NCBI RefSeq assembly: GCF_022230925.1
Contig: NZ_JAKKFH010000045.1
Location: 1-64,000, forward strand
Source: Micromonospora alfalfae
Lineage (GTDB): Bacteria; Actinomycetota; Actinomycetes; Mycobacteriales; Micromonosporaceae
Reading direction: 5' to 3'
DNA: 64,000 nucleotides
Shown here: piece after piece, positions 52,501 to 59,879 of the stretch
How positions within the stretch are numbered: position 1 is the stretch's first letter
How the letters are laid out: every line of letters starts with the position of its first letter
The notes under the pieces: generated by a model
Told to the model about the DNA's origin: nothing
Seen by the model: the letters and a program-made list of their open reading frames with translations, nothing else
The model's database searches: none
Position numbers and translations under genes: made by a program

Positions 52501-54368
52501 GCGCTGTCTCCGGCTCCAACCTGCTGGCCCTCGCCGGCGACCACCAGGGCAGCACGTACGCCGAGATCGGCATGCACGACACGGCGATGCCGGTGCGGAT
52601 CCGCAAGCAGGACCCGTTCGGCAACCAGCGTGGCACCACCCCGCTCAGCGTCAACATGCAAAGCAACACCGGCTTCCTCGGTGCGGTCCGCGACGACGCC
52701 TCCGGTTACACCCCGCTCGGCGCGCGTCTGTACGACCCGACAGTGGGACGGTTCCTCTCCGCGGACCCGGTCCTGGACCTGAACGACCCGGCCCAGTCCA
52801 ACGGGTACGCGTACGCCCACAACAACCCGGTCACCCACTCGGACGCGTCGGGTCTGTCGGTGGCGCTGACCGCGTCGGAGACGGCTGCGGCGCTGGCCGG
52901 CGCGGGCCTGTCGGCGGCGATGGTCTCCCAGGCGCAGGCGAACATGGGCCGGTCGCTGATGTCGGTGATCCTCGATTCGGCCTGGTACATGCTGAAGGAC
53001 TTCATCGGGATCAACGACGCCATCAACTGCTTCGGCGGTGACATGTGGGCGTGCGGCAGCCTGATCATCGGCGCGATCCCCTGGGGCAAGATCGGCAAGA
53101 TCCCGGCCGTGATCAGGGCGATCGACCGGACGATCGCGGCAATCCAGGCGTGGAAGGCCGCGAAACGGGCGGCTGAGGCTGTCCTGGCGGCCGTCCGAGC
53201 GGCGGAGACAGCGGCGCTGAACGCCAAGAAGTTGGCGATCGAGCGGGCGAAGAAGGCCGCGCAGGCAGCCAAGAAGAAGGCCGCCGACAAGGTCAGCACG
53301 ACGAGCAACAAGGCGACGAACGCCTCGAAGAAGACGGGCAACCCGGCGCAGAAACAGGCCCAGGCCAAGAGCAACCCGAAGGGATCGTCGGCCAAATCGA
53401 GCGGTGCTGGGAAGTCCAGTGCCGGCAAGGGCGACTCCAAGCCCGGCGGAAAAGCAGGTGCCTCGGAACGTAGTAACGGCGGCTCCAGCGGCGGCTCCTG
53501 CAAGACTTCTGGAAACAGCTTCGTACCCGGTACCAAGGTGCTCATGGCCGACGGGTCGGCCAAGCCGGTCGAGGACGTCAAGCCGGGCGACAAGGTCCAG
53601 GTGACTGATCCGGAGACGGGTCGGGTCGAGGTGGAGACGGTCGCCGCCTCGATCAAGGGTGAGGGTGTCAAACACCTGGTGAAGGTCACCATTGACACCG
53701 ACGGTGAGCAGGGTTCGGACACGGCCGAGGTCACCGCGACCGACGGGCACCCGTTCTGGGTGCCGGAGCTGAACGAGTGGGTCGACGCCACCGACCTGCG
53801 ATCCGGCCAGATGCTGCGAACCAGCGCCGGAACCCTCGTGCAGATCACGGCGATCGAGCGCTGGAGCACCGCGTCGGCCACCGTCCACAACCTCACCGTC
53901 GCCAACACCCACACGTACTACGTGCTCGCCGGGACCATGCCGGTCCTGGTTCACAACTGTGGCACCTCAGGCGACGAAGACCCGGCCGCGCTGCAGGGTA
54001 GGGTCAGTGCCCTCACCGAACAGATGGGAGCCGGAGCCGGGTTCCGGACTGTAGGCGGCTTGCACGTCGTCGAAGGTGTGGACCTCTTCGCGGTTGGGGC
54101 GAGATCCAACATTTCCAATCGTCAGATCGATTTACTTGATGATGCAGATGAAGCGTTCCGTATCTACCCAGGACTGCCTCGAGTGAGCGACAACCCTCAC
54201 CTGCTGGGCCGTAATCATGCAGAAGGGAAGCTGTTGACTGAGGCGATGAATCTGGGAGTCGAGCCGAAGCTTCTGATTGCCAGTCGCGACTTCTGTGATG
54301 ATTACTGTGCGCCGCTGATCGAACGGCTTGGCGGGCGCATTGTGACCCCCACTCGAGCTAGGTGGTGA
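46572..54368 (+). CDS. RHS-repeat polymorphic toxin with ricin-type lectin, Hint domain and deaminase-like tip
   Basis: A 2598-residue exported protein. Long signal (basic region, then MVLFLSTTLVATSVPAPAWA); SpvB-like beta-rich part near 320-390 (SYSSQSVDGRTSASNN); RHS/YD repeats from about 1095 to 1780; a ricin-B-like lectin insert about 1790-1918 (SKCLDLTNG, NWCVQPAAN, GLCVAVKDA); the RHS core end at 2033-2095 (LYDPTVGRFLSADPV); an Ala/Lys-rich helical and Ser/Gly linker; a Hint domain 2315-2462 (NSFVPGTKVLMADG, DGHPFWVP, TYYVLAG) ending V-H-N before C2463. The last 136 residues are the toxin: H2549-A-E2551-G-K and C2575-x3-C2579, as in zinc nucleic-acid deaminases. ATG 46572 has GGTGGAG upstream; the frame stays open further. 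Confidence 0.88.
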   Translation: MRGIGLLSRRWHGRRTSTEPLRPRGHRARTAMVLFLSTTLVATSVPAPAWAVPGAGMSREDTQVQLPDVPKTKQVLQNQEADSDLLTADEVPVVPYAPKSVAPWQQDSGAVDLTGVEAGATKQVDDLPVALGVPAGGDPAALAGTWTVDLAAPEASQAASVSGLIMKITPPATADPAAEVALDVNYTDFADLYGPQAADRFGVMLLPDCVFDAPDSGDCATGDSGTMWAAPGATSAQAVSSEVKLVPTKRASARVAATADEPTQRVVTGKVPVGALLGAQGAAGARAAAAESSSVVGVLDTGASAAGDFTATPLLSSGSWAAGSSSGAFTYSYQVQTPETAAGLMPKVSLSYSSQSVDGRTSASNNQSSWIGDGWDYSAGAITRSYASCREDSKKPGANNSSHRTADLCWGSKNATLSLAGMTTELVWDEGRDAWFTANGDGSKVQLVQDTSLANGDADGEYWIVTTRDGTRYHFGRNRLPGWSDRGSAADDPVTNSVLTVPVYSNHANEPCYKAGNWAGSVCTEAWRWSLDYVEDIHGNAMSLWWERETNHYARNFNFKDPVSYDRGGYLTRIDYGQRKDNLFSEAPLARIAFSVAERCFAEGSLTCTDGNFASTNPDKYRIWYDTPADLRCAADQKCWNASPSFFTRKRLDKITTSAQRTSAKTLQLVDEYQLKQSFPILKTGPNTALWLESITRTGHGRSGDKIALNAVRFESNTEEMPNRVKRDNRPGFSRLRIARVINEYGGETVINYKAPVGDCKDGTGLPGKGDTAELKANDRLCYPAFWHPDPAVEEIDWFQKYVVDSVEELPNLDGAYTTITGYAYEKPAWRLAEQEFTKKSTRTYSQFAGVEKVTVITGADDPDIGSKRSKSVTRYFRGLGDTVSVKDSTGSEIARDHEAFAGRVAEELTYADAADADAADADGDWLTRSVTFPAAQELATRSRDDGLSPLQAWRVTEPRQASYTRSSGTGDDTRTLRTVETKTTHEATHGLPTYIESLGDTGKTGDESCTFMEYLHRDDKNLIGLTKQIRTSPTTCAAANFDDLKTLSSAGRVAYDGQAYDVALGASTRGLASQTWSLKGDGSGFQNDGTTGFDATGRVVSSTDPDGKTSKITYTPATGQATSVTEENSLGHRQVRELDPGRAVTVKTTDLNDRVSEAKYDALGRLVEAWGPGRTPSSTSVPDFRAQYTVPAGKPPYITTFSRGHENRIQTSVAIYDGLGRERQTQEEATGGGRLITDTHYNSSGEVWRTNNAYLAKGAPNGQLFTPYVDPDNPAPVPNATLYTYDGLGRVTQELPVLAEVEQPARATRYAYGADHSTVINPAGATSYRLFTDALGRTTRVDTFTNSARTEFTTMRYQHDARGQLAQASHSASPTRPWTWTYDQRGRMETSTDPDSGTSRMTYDHRDRQLTSTNARGITVWNGYDQLSRPTSQRLGSSTGTLLGEFTYDTVAGGKGLPASATRYTDGLPYTQTVGGYSSDYQPTSTTLTLPQTVANTWGLRTSYTYEYNYTDTGLPESTTLPAVGSLPSEKLLVRYTKDGLPLSVSGKDWYGAETVYSPYGQVLRSTLGAQPYRVWTMASYDDASGALNSQQVYREQTGDKSIVGGNLVSNRSYNYDDAGNILAIREQATGIEERQCFQYSLGRVKTAWTAKNQAQCSPGPINTDGTLNVAIGTDKSGYWQEYEYDLLGNRTKLVEKDLTGATAKDATSTYTYGKADGSQPRTLTKVTKNYVTPAGAAVTAAAERLYELTGETKSVTSIQNGDQQTLSWTYDGQIDRIAGAGTKGKSPYVGLASKCLDLTNGLATPNQPLMLYPCNESPAQKFAFAATPNQSNANLGTLAAYDNWCVQPAANTAGSVLAVQTCNSSVGQQLERLSTGQLKHTASGLCVAVKDAATADGTPIVLATCANVPAQQWEAQDETRHIYGPGGTRLLTIQQRQATLNLGDAQLTVQPGGVQISVQRSYAAPGGTVVRYANRAVSGSNLLALAGDHQGSTYAEIGMHDTAMPVRIRKQDPFGNQRGTTPLSVNMQSNTGFLGAVRDDASGYTPLGARLYDPTVGRFLSADPVLDLNDPAQSNGYAYAHNNPVTHSDASGLSVALTASETAAALAGAGLSAAMVSQAQANMGRSLMSVILDSAWYMLKDFIGINDAINCFGGDMWACGSLIIGAIPWGKIGKIPAVIRAIDRTIAAIQAWKAAKRAAEAVLAAVRAAETAALNAKKLAIERAKKAAQAAKKKAADKVSTTSNKATNASKKTGNPAQKQAQAKSNPKGSSAKSSGAGKSSAGKGDSKPGGKAGASERSNGGSSGGSCKTSGNSFVPGTKVLMADGSAKPVEDVKPGDKVQVTDPETGRVEVETVAASIKGEGVKHLVKVTIDTDGEQGSDTAEVTATDGHPFWVPELNEWVDATDLRSGQMLRTSAGTLVQITAIERWSTASATVHNLTVANTHTYYVLAGTMPVLVHNCGTSGDEDPAALQGRVSALTEQMGAGAGFRTVGGLHVVEGVDLFAVGARSNISNRQIDLLDDADEAFRIYPGLPRVSDNPHLLGRNHAEGKLLTEAMNLGVEPKLLIASRDFCDDYCAPLIERLGGRIVTPTRARW

Positions 54369-54378
54369 AGGAACGATC

Positions 54379-54951
54379 GTGAGGGATGCTATGTCTATAC
54401 CTAACGAAGAGCTCCTTGTTTCTGTGGCGGCTGCTACAAGGGTCACATCTCTGCTTCCCATTTTTCTTGAGCGTTTGGACAGGCCATTCGCCACTGACAC
54501 CCTTGACCCTAAGCAAGGGGTGGAATTGAGATGGCGCGAGTTGACAGGGTTTGCGCAGTCCGATGCACTAGAAATGCACCTGAAGGACAGTTTCCAGCTG
54601 TTCACCGAACGCATTCGAGCGTCGAGTCGCCCCGGGTTTCAGGCAGCAGCGGCGGCCATCGATGTAATTTCAACCCTCCTTGATCGATCGGTTGACGATG
54701 TCGAACGGTGTTGCACGATTGCCGGCCAGGCGTTGCGGATTGCAATGGAGATGGATCGAGCCTCTGCGCCTTTGCCTGATTCCCAACAATCTTGGGCCGC
54801 ATTTGAGCTCCGCGCTCAAGCGCATGTCTTTGATCTTGTGGCAGGGTCGACCGCAGGCTTCAGCCCTCAATTCATTGACAACGTGCGAGAGGAGGCGGGA
54901 ATGCAGTCCATGTTTTACCGCAATGGCATGAAGGCTCTTGGAATCCGCTGA
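54379..54951 (+). CDS. Probable immunity protein for the RHS toxin
   Basis: A 190-residue, mainly helical soluble protein without signal peptide, membrane segment or recognisable family. It starts 10 nt after the toxin stop in the same direction, with GAAGGA 6 nt before GTG 54379. The region is far lower in GC than its neighbours (28 of 60 bases in 54661-54720, against 46 of 60 in 55861-55920), a composition shared with the toxin tip. Position, size and composition are typical for immunity genes of polymorphic toxins; the pairing is inferred and the fold is unknown. Confidence 0.7.
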   Translation: MRDAMSIPNEELLVSVAAATRVTSLLPIFLERLDRPFATDTLDPKQGVELRWRELTGFAQSDALEMHLKDSFQLFTERIRASSRPGFQAAAAAIDVISTLLDRSVDDVERCCTIAGQALRIAMEMDRASAPLPDSQQSWAAFELRAQAHVFDLVAGSTAGFSPQFIDNVREEAGMQSMFYRNGMKALGIR

Positions 54952-55035
54952 AATCTGCCGATGGTGGCGATCCTTGGGCCATGGACAGGAAAGCTGGCCA
55001 GACTGTCGATTAGCGGGTCTCACGGCGCAAGTCAC

Positions 55036-55344
55036 GTGATCGACAGGCTTCGCGAGTACGCCGCGGTCGGGGTGCCGTTCTTTCTCCGGGTCGTTCTGCG
55101 TAACCGCGTGCCGACCATGGCCCTGTTCGAGCTGTCCGACGGCGAGTACCGGCCGTTGGCCGCCGCTGCGGCGGGGAGCACCTTCGCGATGCGGGAGCCC
55201 TTCGAGTTCTCCATCGACCCGGCCGAGTTGCTGGACGAGAGGAGTCGGGCGAGGAGGGCTGAGTCACCCCTTGATCGACACGAGGTCGGCGAGGTGGGGG
55301 TATCGGGGAGCGGTGTTACCGCCAGATCGGCGATGTGGTGTTGA
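55036..55344 (+). pseudogene. Remnant of a Uma2-family endonuclease gene
   Basis: The translated sequence DRLREYAAVGVPFFLRVVL, then MALFELSDGEYRPLA, then PFEFSIDPAELLDER matches the C-terminal half of Uma2-type (DUF820) proteins, which are PD-(D/E)XK-like. The N-terminal 100 or so residues are missing: upstream of about 55030 the sequence changes to lower-GC immunity-region DNA. The frame's stop (TGA at 55342-55344) lies in a palindromic element. It is probably the stump left when the toxin-immunity DNA was exchanged. Confidence 0.65.
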
Positions 55345-55351
55345 TCAAGGG
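55268..55351. repeat. Palindromic element overlapping the Uma2 remnant
   Basis: CCCTTGATCGACAC and GTGTTGATCAAGGG are 14-nt arms with one mismatch around 56 nt. The right arm supplies the TGA that ends the remnant frame. It lies 82 nt before dxr. Confidence 0.7.
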
Positions 55352-55433
55352 CGGGAGCGAGGGCGGGCGGCAGCGGCGGGGGTGGGCTGAGGCTCCCAGC
55401 GGGCGTGCGGCGGGGGTGGGGGAGAATGGGCCT

Positions 55434-56645
55434 GTGACTTCCCCCCGCGACCTTGTTCTGCTCGGGTCCACCGGCTCGATCGGCACGCAGGCCATCGACA
55501 TCGTCCGGCGCAACCCGGACCGGTTCCGGGTGGTCGCCGTGGGTGCCGGCGGCGGAAATGTCGAGCTGCTCGCCACCCAGGCCCTGGAGTTGGGCGTCGA
55601 GGCGGTCGGGGTGGCCAAGGCGTCCGCCGCGCAGGACCTGCAACTCGCGTTCTACGCCGAGGCGAGCCGGCGCGGGTGGGCCACCGGCGACTTCAAGCTT
55701 CCCAAGATCGTGGCCGGCCCGGACGCCATGACCGAGCTGGCCCAGTGGCCGTGCGACGTCGTGCTCAACGGGGTGGTCGGCTCGCTGGGCCTCGCTCCTA
55801 CGCTGGCCGCGCTGCGCGGTGGTCGTACCCTCGCGCTTGCCAACAAGGAGTCGCTGGTGGCCGGCGGCCCGCTGGTCAAGGCCGCTGTGACGCGGCCGGG
55901 GCAGATCGTGCCGGTCGACTCGGAGCATTCGGCGCTGGCCCAGTGTCTGCGCTCCGGTTCGCGCGGCGAGGTGCGGCGGCTGATCGTCACGGCCAGCGGC
56001 GGCCCGTTCCGGGGTCGGCGGCGCGACGAGTTGACGCAGGTCACACCCGAGCAGGCGCTCGCGCACCCGACCTGGAACATGGGGCCGGTCGTCACGATCA
56101 ACTCGGCGACCATGGTCAACAAGGCGCTTGAGGTGATCGAGGCGCACGAGCTGTTCGACGTGCCCTACGCCGACATCGCCGTGATGGTGCACCCGCAGTC
56201 GGTGATCCACTCGATGGTCGAGTTCGTCGACGGGTCGACGATCGCCCAGGCCAGCCCACCGGACATGCGGCTGCCGATCGCGCTCGGTATCGGCTGGCCG
56301 GACCGGGTGCCCGAGGCCGCCTCCGCCGTCGACTGGACGGCCGCGCACACCTGGGAGTTCGCGCCGCTCGACGACGAGGCGTTCCCGGCCGTCGCCCTGG
56401 CCAAGGCCGCCGGGGAGACCGGGCGGTGCCGGCCGGCGATCTACAACGCGGCGAACGAGGAGTGCGTGGCCGCGTTCGTGGCGGGCCGACTGCCGTTCCT
56501 CGGCATCGTCGACACCCTCGAACGGGTGTTGGAGGAGGCTCCGGACTTCGACGAACCAGGTACCGTCGAGGACGTGCTCGCGGCCGAGTCGTGGGCACGC
56601 GCGCACGCGCAGGAGATCATCGCGGGTTCGGTGGAAGGAGCTTGA
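55434..56645 (+). CDS. dxr: 1-deoxy-D-xylulose 5-phosphate reductoisomerase
   Basis: Dxr makes 2-C-methyl-D-erythritol 4-phosphate with NADPH in the MEP isoprenoid pathway. The 403-residue protein has NADPH-binding GSTGSIG (residues 11-17), LANKESLVAGG, VDSEHSALAQ and the metal/substrate part TASGGPFR, plus NMGPVVTINSATMVNKALE. GTG 55434 was chosen at the start of conservation; GAGAAT ends 6 nt before it and GGGGGAG is also near. The stop overlaps rseP by one base. Confidence 0.96.
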   Translation: MTSPRDLVLLGSTGSIGTQAIDIVRRNPDRFRVVAVGAGGGNVELLATQALELGVEAVGVAKASAAQDLQLAFYAEASRRGWATGDFKLPKIVAGPDAMTELAQWPCDVVLNGVVGSLGLAPTLAALRGGRTLALANKESLVAGGPLVKAAVTRPGQIVPVDSEHSALAQCLRSGSRGEVRRLIVTASGGPFRGRRRDELTQVTPEQALAHPTWNMGPVVTINSATMVNKALEVIEAHELFDVPYADIAVMVHPQSVIHSMVEFVDGSTIAQASPPDMRLPIALGIGWPDRVPEAASAVDWTAAHTWEFAPLDDEAFPAVALAKAAGETGRCRPAIYNAANEECVAAFVAGRLPFLGIVDTLERVLEEAPDFDEPGTVEDVLAAESWARAHAQEIIAGSVEGA

Positions 56646-57895
56646 TGTCGTACCTGCTCGGGGTGGTCCTCTTCGCCCTGGCCATTCTCATCTCGGTGAG
56701 TCTGCACGAGGCGGGGCATCTGCTGACCGCCAAGATGTTCGGGATGAAGGTCACCAAGTACTTCGTCGGTTTCGGCCCCACCATCTGGTCGTTCAAGCGC
56801 GGCGAGACCGAGTACGGCCTCAAGGGCATCCCTCTCGGCGGCTTCTGCAAGATCGTCGGGATGACGCCGCAGGACGACGACGTCGAGCCGGGCGACGAGT
56901 CGCGGGTGATGTGGCGCTACCCGGTCTGGAAGCGGACGATCGTGATGGCCGCCGGGTCGATCACGCACTTCGCGCTCGCCCTGGTCACGATCTGGATCCT
57001 CGCCGTCTCCGCCGGCCTGCCCAACCCCGACTTCCCGACCACGGACGCGCAGGCCCGCCAGGAGCCCGCCGTCATCCGGCTCAGTGAGTGCGTGGTGCCG
57101 GAAAACTCGCTGCGAGCATGCACGCCCGCCGACGCGGCCAGCCCGGCCGCCCAGGCGCAGTTGAAGAACGGCGACCGGATCACCTCGGTCAACGGCGCCC
57201 AGATCAACTCATACGGTGACCTGCTCACCACGCTGCGCGGGCTCAAGCCGGGCGACACCGCGCAGATCGCGTACGTCCGCGACGGGCAGCCGGGCACCAC
57301 CAGCACCGTGCTCGCGCAGACCCAGCGTCCGCCGCTGAACGACCCCAACGGTGCCGCCGCGCCGGTGGCCGCGCTCGGCGTCGGGCTCGTCCCCAGCACG
57401 CCCACCCGCGTGACGTACGGCCCGGTCGGCGCCTTCGGCGCCACCGCCGACTTCACCGGCGACCTGGCTGTCGGCACCGCCCAGGCGCTCCAGCGCCTCC
57501 CGCAGAAGGTCCCTGCCCTGTGGACCGCCCTCACCGGCGGCGAGCGGGACGTCGACACCCCGATCAGCGTGGTCGGCGCCAGCCGACTCGGCGGGGAAGC
57601 GGTGGAGAACAACGCCTGGCTGGTCTTCTTCATGCTCTTCGTGTCGCTGAACTTCTTCATCGGCGTGTTCAACCTGCTGCCGCTGCTCCCGGTGGACGGC
57701 GGCCACATCGCCATCGCCTGGTTCGAACGGGCCCGCTCCTGGGTCTACGCGCGGATCGGCCGGACCGACCCCGGTCGGGTGGACTACCTCAAACTGATGC
57801 CCTTCACGTACGTGGTGATCCTGATCGGTGGCGCGTTCACGCTGCTGACCATCGCCGCGGACGTCGTCAACCCCATCACGCTCTTCTCAAGGTGA
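56645..57895 (+). CDS. rseP: Site-2 protease RseP/Rip1-like (M50)
   Basis: A membrane zinc protease that cuts anti-sigma factors or other membrane substrates; the mycobacterial homologue is Rip1. The 416-residue protein has the metal motif HEAGH in TM1 (ILISVSLHEAGHLLTAKMFG), a central PDZ domain (KNGDRITSVNGAQINSYGDL), and the third ligand in NLLPLLPVDGGH. A hydrophobic C-terminal helix follows. ATG 56645 overlaps the dxr stop by one base, and the stop is close to ispG; this dxr-rseP-ispG operon is conserved in actinobacteria. Confidence 0.95.
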   Translation: MSYLLGVVLFALAILISVSLHEAGHLLTAKMFGMKVTKYFVGFGPTIWSFKRGETEYGLKGIPLGGFCKIVGMTPQDDDVEPGDESRVMWRYPVWKRTIVMAAGSITHFALALVTIWILAVSAGLPNPDFPTTDAQARQEPAVIRLSECVVPENSLRACTPADAASPAAQAQLKNGDRITSVNGAQINSYGDLLTTLRGLKPGDTAQIAYVRDGQPGTTSTVLAQTQRPPLNDPNGAAAPVAALGVGLVPSTPTRVTYGPVGAFGATADFTGDLAVGTAQALQRLPQKVPALWTALTGGERDVDTPISVVGASRLGGEAVENNAWLVFFMLFVSLNFFIGVFNLLPLLPVDGGHIAIAWFERARSWVYARIGRTDPGRVDYLKLMPFTYVVILIGGAFTLLTIAADVVNPITLFSR

Positions 57896-57904
57896 GTGCC
57901 TGAA

Positions 57905-59077
57905 GTGACAGCTATCAGTCTCGGTATGCCCGCCGTGCCGCCCCCGCCGCTCGCTCCCCGTCGGGCCAGCCGCCAGATCATGGTCGGTTCGGTTCCGGTC
58001 GGTGGTGGTGCGCCGGTCTCCGTGCAGTCGATGACCACGACCCTCACCTCCGACATCAACGCGACCCTTCAGCAGATCGCCGAGCTGACCGCGTCCGGCT
58101 GCCAGATCGTCCGGGTGGCGGTGCCGTCCCAGGACGACGTCGAGGCGCTGCCCGCGATCGCCAAGAAGTCGCAGATCCCGGTGATCGCCGACATCCACTT
58201 CCAGCCCAAGTACGTCTTCGCCGCGATCGACGCCGGCTGCGCTGCGGTCCGGGTCAACCCGGGCAACATCCGGCAGTTCGACGACAAGGTCAAGGAGATC
58301 GCCCGCGCCGCGGGGGCGGCGGGGGTGCCGATCCGGATCGGCGTCAACGCCGGGTCGCTGGACAAGCGCCTGCTGAGCAAGTACGGCAAGGCCACCGCCG
58401 AAGCGCTTGTCGAGTCGGCGCTGTGGGAGTGCTCGCTCTTCGAGGAGCACGGCTTCCGCGACATCAAGATCTCGGTCAAGCACAACGACCCGGTCGTGAT
58501 GATCCGGGCGTACCGGCAGCTCGCCGAGCAGTGCGACTACCCGCTGCACCTCGGCGTCACCGAGGCCGGCCCGGCGTTCCAGGGCACCATCAAGTCGGCG
58601 GTCGCCTTCGGCGCGCTGCTGGCCGAGGGGATCGGCGACACGATCCGGGTGTCGCTGTCCGCCCCGCCGGTCGAGGAGATCAAGGTCGGCAACCAGATCC
58701 TGGAGTCCCTCGGTCTGCGCGAGCGGGGCCTGGAGATCGTCTCGTGCCCGTCGTGCGGCCGGGCCCAGGTGGACGTCTACAAGCTCGCCGAGGAGGTCAC
58801 CGCCGGCCTGGAAGGGCTGCCGGTGCCGCTGCGGGTCGCCGTCATGGGCTGCGTGGTGAACGGTCCGGGCGAGGCCCGGGAAGCTGACCTCGGCGTCGCC
58901 TCCGGCAACGGCAAGGGCCAGATCTTCGTCAAGGGGCAGGTCGTCAAGACGGTGCCCGAGGCGCAGATCGTGGAGACGCTGATCGAGGAGGCGCTGCGGA
59001 TCGCCGACGAGATGGGCGCCGAGCTCCCCGAGGAGCTGCGCGGGCTGGTCACCGGCCCGACCGTCACCGTGCACTGA
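57905..59077 (+). CDS. ispG: 4-hydroxy-3-methylbut-2-en-1-yl diphosphate synthase
   Basis: IspG (GcpE) converts MEcPP to HMBPP with a [4Fe-4S] cluster. The TIM-barrel part opens SRQIMVGSVPVGGGAPVSVQ and SMTTTLTSDINATLQQI. The cluster ligands are in SCPSCGRAQ (C-x2-C) and MGCVVNGPGEAREAD. Length (390) is normal for the actinobacterial form. GTG 57896 also is in frame and close to AAGG; GTG 57905 was preferred from conserved starts of the family. A strong hairpin closes the operon. Confidence 0.95.
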   Translation: MTAISLGMPAVPPPPLAPRRASRQIMVGSVPVGGGAPVSVQSMTTTLTSDINATLQQIAELTASGCQIVRVAVPSQDDVEALPAIAKKSQIPVIADIHFQPKYVFAAIDAGCAAVRVNPGNIRQFDDKVKEIARAAGAAGVPIRIGVNAGSLDKRLLSKYGKATAEALVESALWECSLFEEHGFRDIKISVKHNDPVVMIRAYRQLAEQCDYPLHLGVTEAGPAFQGTIKSAVAFGALLAEGIGDTIRVSLSAPPVEEIKVGNQILESLGLRERGLEIVSCPSCGRAQVDVYKLAEEVTAGLEGLPVPLRVAVMGCVVNGPGEAREADLGVASGNGKGQIFVKGQVVKTVPEAQIVETLIEEALRIADEMGAELPEELRGLVTGPTVTVH

Positions 59078-59092
59078 TTTTCCATCTGGAAA

Positions 59093-59124
59093 AGCGGCCG
59101 TTCCCCGCGCGGGGAACGGCCGCT
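59093..59124. terminator. Terminator hairpin after ispG
   Basis: AGCGGCCGTTCCCCGC pairs with GCGGGGAACGGCCGCT in a perfect palindrome of 16 bp per arm, followed by CTGCGTTTG. It closes dxr-rseP-ispG and may also stop the convergent PadR transcript. Confidence 0.85.
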
Positions 59125-59172
59125 CTGCGTTTGTGCTGATCGCGCGCTTGAGCGCTGTGGTGCGGGCTGGCG

Positions 59173-59766
59173 TCACTCGGATTCGGCGAGGATCGCGTAC
59201 AGCTTGCGCCGGGTCTCGTCGAGCACCTGGGCGGCCCGCTCGCGCTGGTCGTCGGTGCCGTGCATCATCACCTGGCGCAGGGCGTTCATCGCCTGCGCGC
59301 CGGAGTCGCGGATGTCGTGCCAGCTGCTCACCGTGCCCTGGGCGACGTCCGCCCACGGCGGGGTCTGCGCGGCCTCGGCGGCCTCGGCCTGGCCGGCCTC
59401 GCTGACAGTGAAGCGCTTTCGCCCCCCACCGGACTCCTCGGTGCTGGCGACGATCACACCCTCGTCCTCGAGTAACTGAAGCGTGGGGTAGATCGAACCC
59501 GGGCTCGGCCGCCACGCACCGCCGGTGCGGGAGTCGATCTCCTGGATCATCTCGTAGCCGTGCATCGGCCGCTCGGTGAGCAGAGCCAGTACGGAGGCTC
59601 GGACGTTGGGGCGTCGGCCCCGACCCCGGCCGCGGCCTCGCCCGCCCCAGGGGCCGCCGGATCCGTGCTCGGGGCCATGACCGTGCGGACCGGGCGGGAT
59701 CGGTGGGAAGCCGAACCCCCGCATCCTCGCCTCGTGCATCGGGTGGTGCTGTCGGTGGAACCTCAT
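59173..59766 (-). CDS. PadR-family transcriptional regulator
   Basis: A 197-residue repressor-type protein. A His/Gly/Arg-rich N-terminal 50 residues (GPHGHGPEHGSGG, RGRGRGRGRR) may bind metal or DNA. Then comes the winged-helix PadR domain: RASVLALLTERPMHGYEMIQ, then WRPSPGSIYPTLQLLEDEGV. A C-terminal helical domain provides the dimer. GGGAGAG precedes ATG 59766. It diverges from an MFS exporter; PadR proteins usually repress such exporters and themselves. Confidence 0.92.
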   Translation of the reverse strand: MRFHRQHHPMHEARMRGFGFPPIPPGPHGHGPEHGSGGPWGGRGRGRGRGRRPNVRASVLALLTERPMHGYEMIQEIDSRTGGAWRPSPGSIYPTLQLLEDEGVIVASTEESGGGRKRFTVSEAGQAEAAEAAQTPPWADVAQGTVSSWHDIRDSGAQAMNALRQVMMHGTDDQRERAAQVLDETRRKLYAILAESE

Positions 59767-59787
59767 CGGGCTCTCCCTTTCGTAGGA

Positions 59788-59828
59788 CTATCGCTGATGC
59801 ATCAACGATATATCGGCAATGCATCGCC
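59788..59828. promoter_or_regulatory. Candidate PadR operator
   Basis: The A/T-rich segment carries two small perfect palindromes, GATGCATC (59796-59803) and CGATATATCG (59806-59815), and a second ATGCATCG nearby. It lies between the two divergent starts and is the likely site of autoregulation. Confidence 0.55.
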
Positions 59829-59866
59829 GACAACCCTGCATTTCCCAAACCGTACGTACGTCTTGT

Positions 59867-59872
59867 TAGGGT
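59867..59872 (+). promoter_or_regulatory. -10 box of the MFS gene
   Basis: TAGGGT ends 7 nt before ATG 59880 with no ribosome-binding site between; consistent with leaderless transcription. CGTACGTACG lies just upstream. Confidence 0.5.
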
Positions 59873-59879
59873 GTCGACC

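Noticed and set aside
49398..53954. 1518-residue open frame antisense to the RHS gene
   Set aside because: The RHS frame on plus has clear domains throughout; the antisense frame is Arg/Gly/Val-rich without motifs and arises from high third-position GC.
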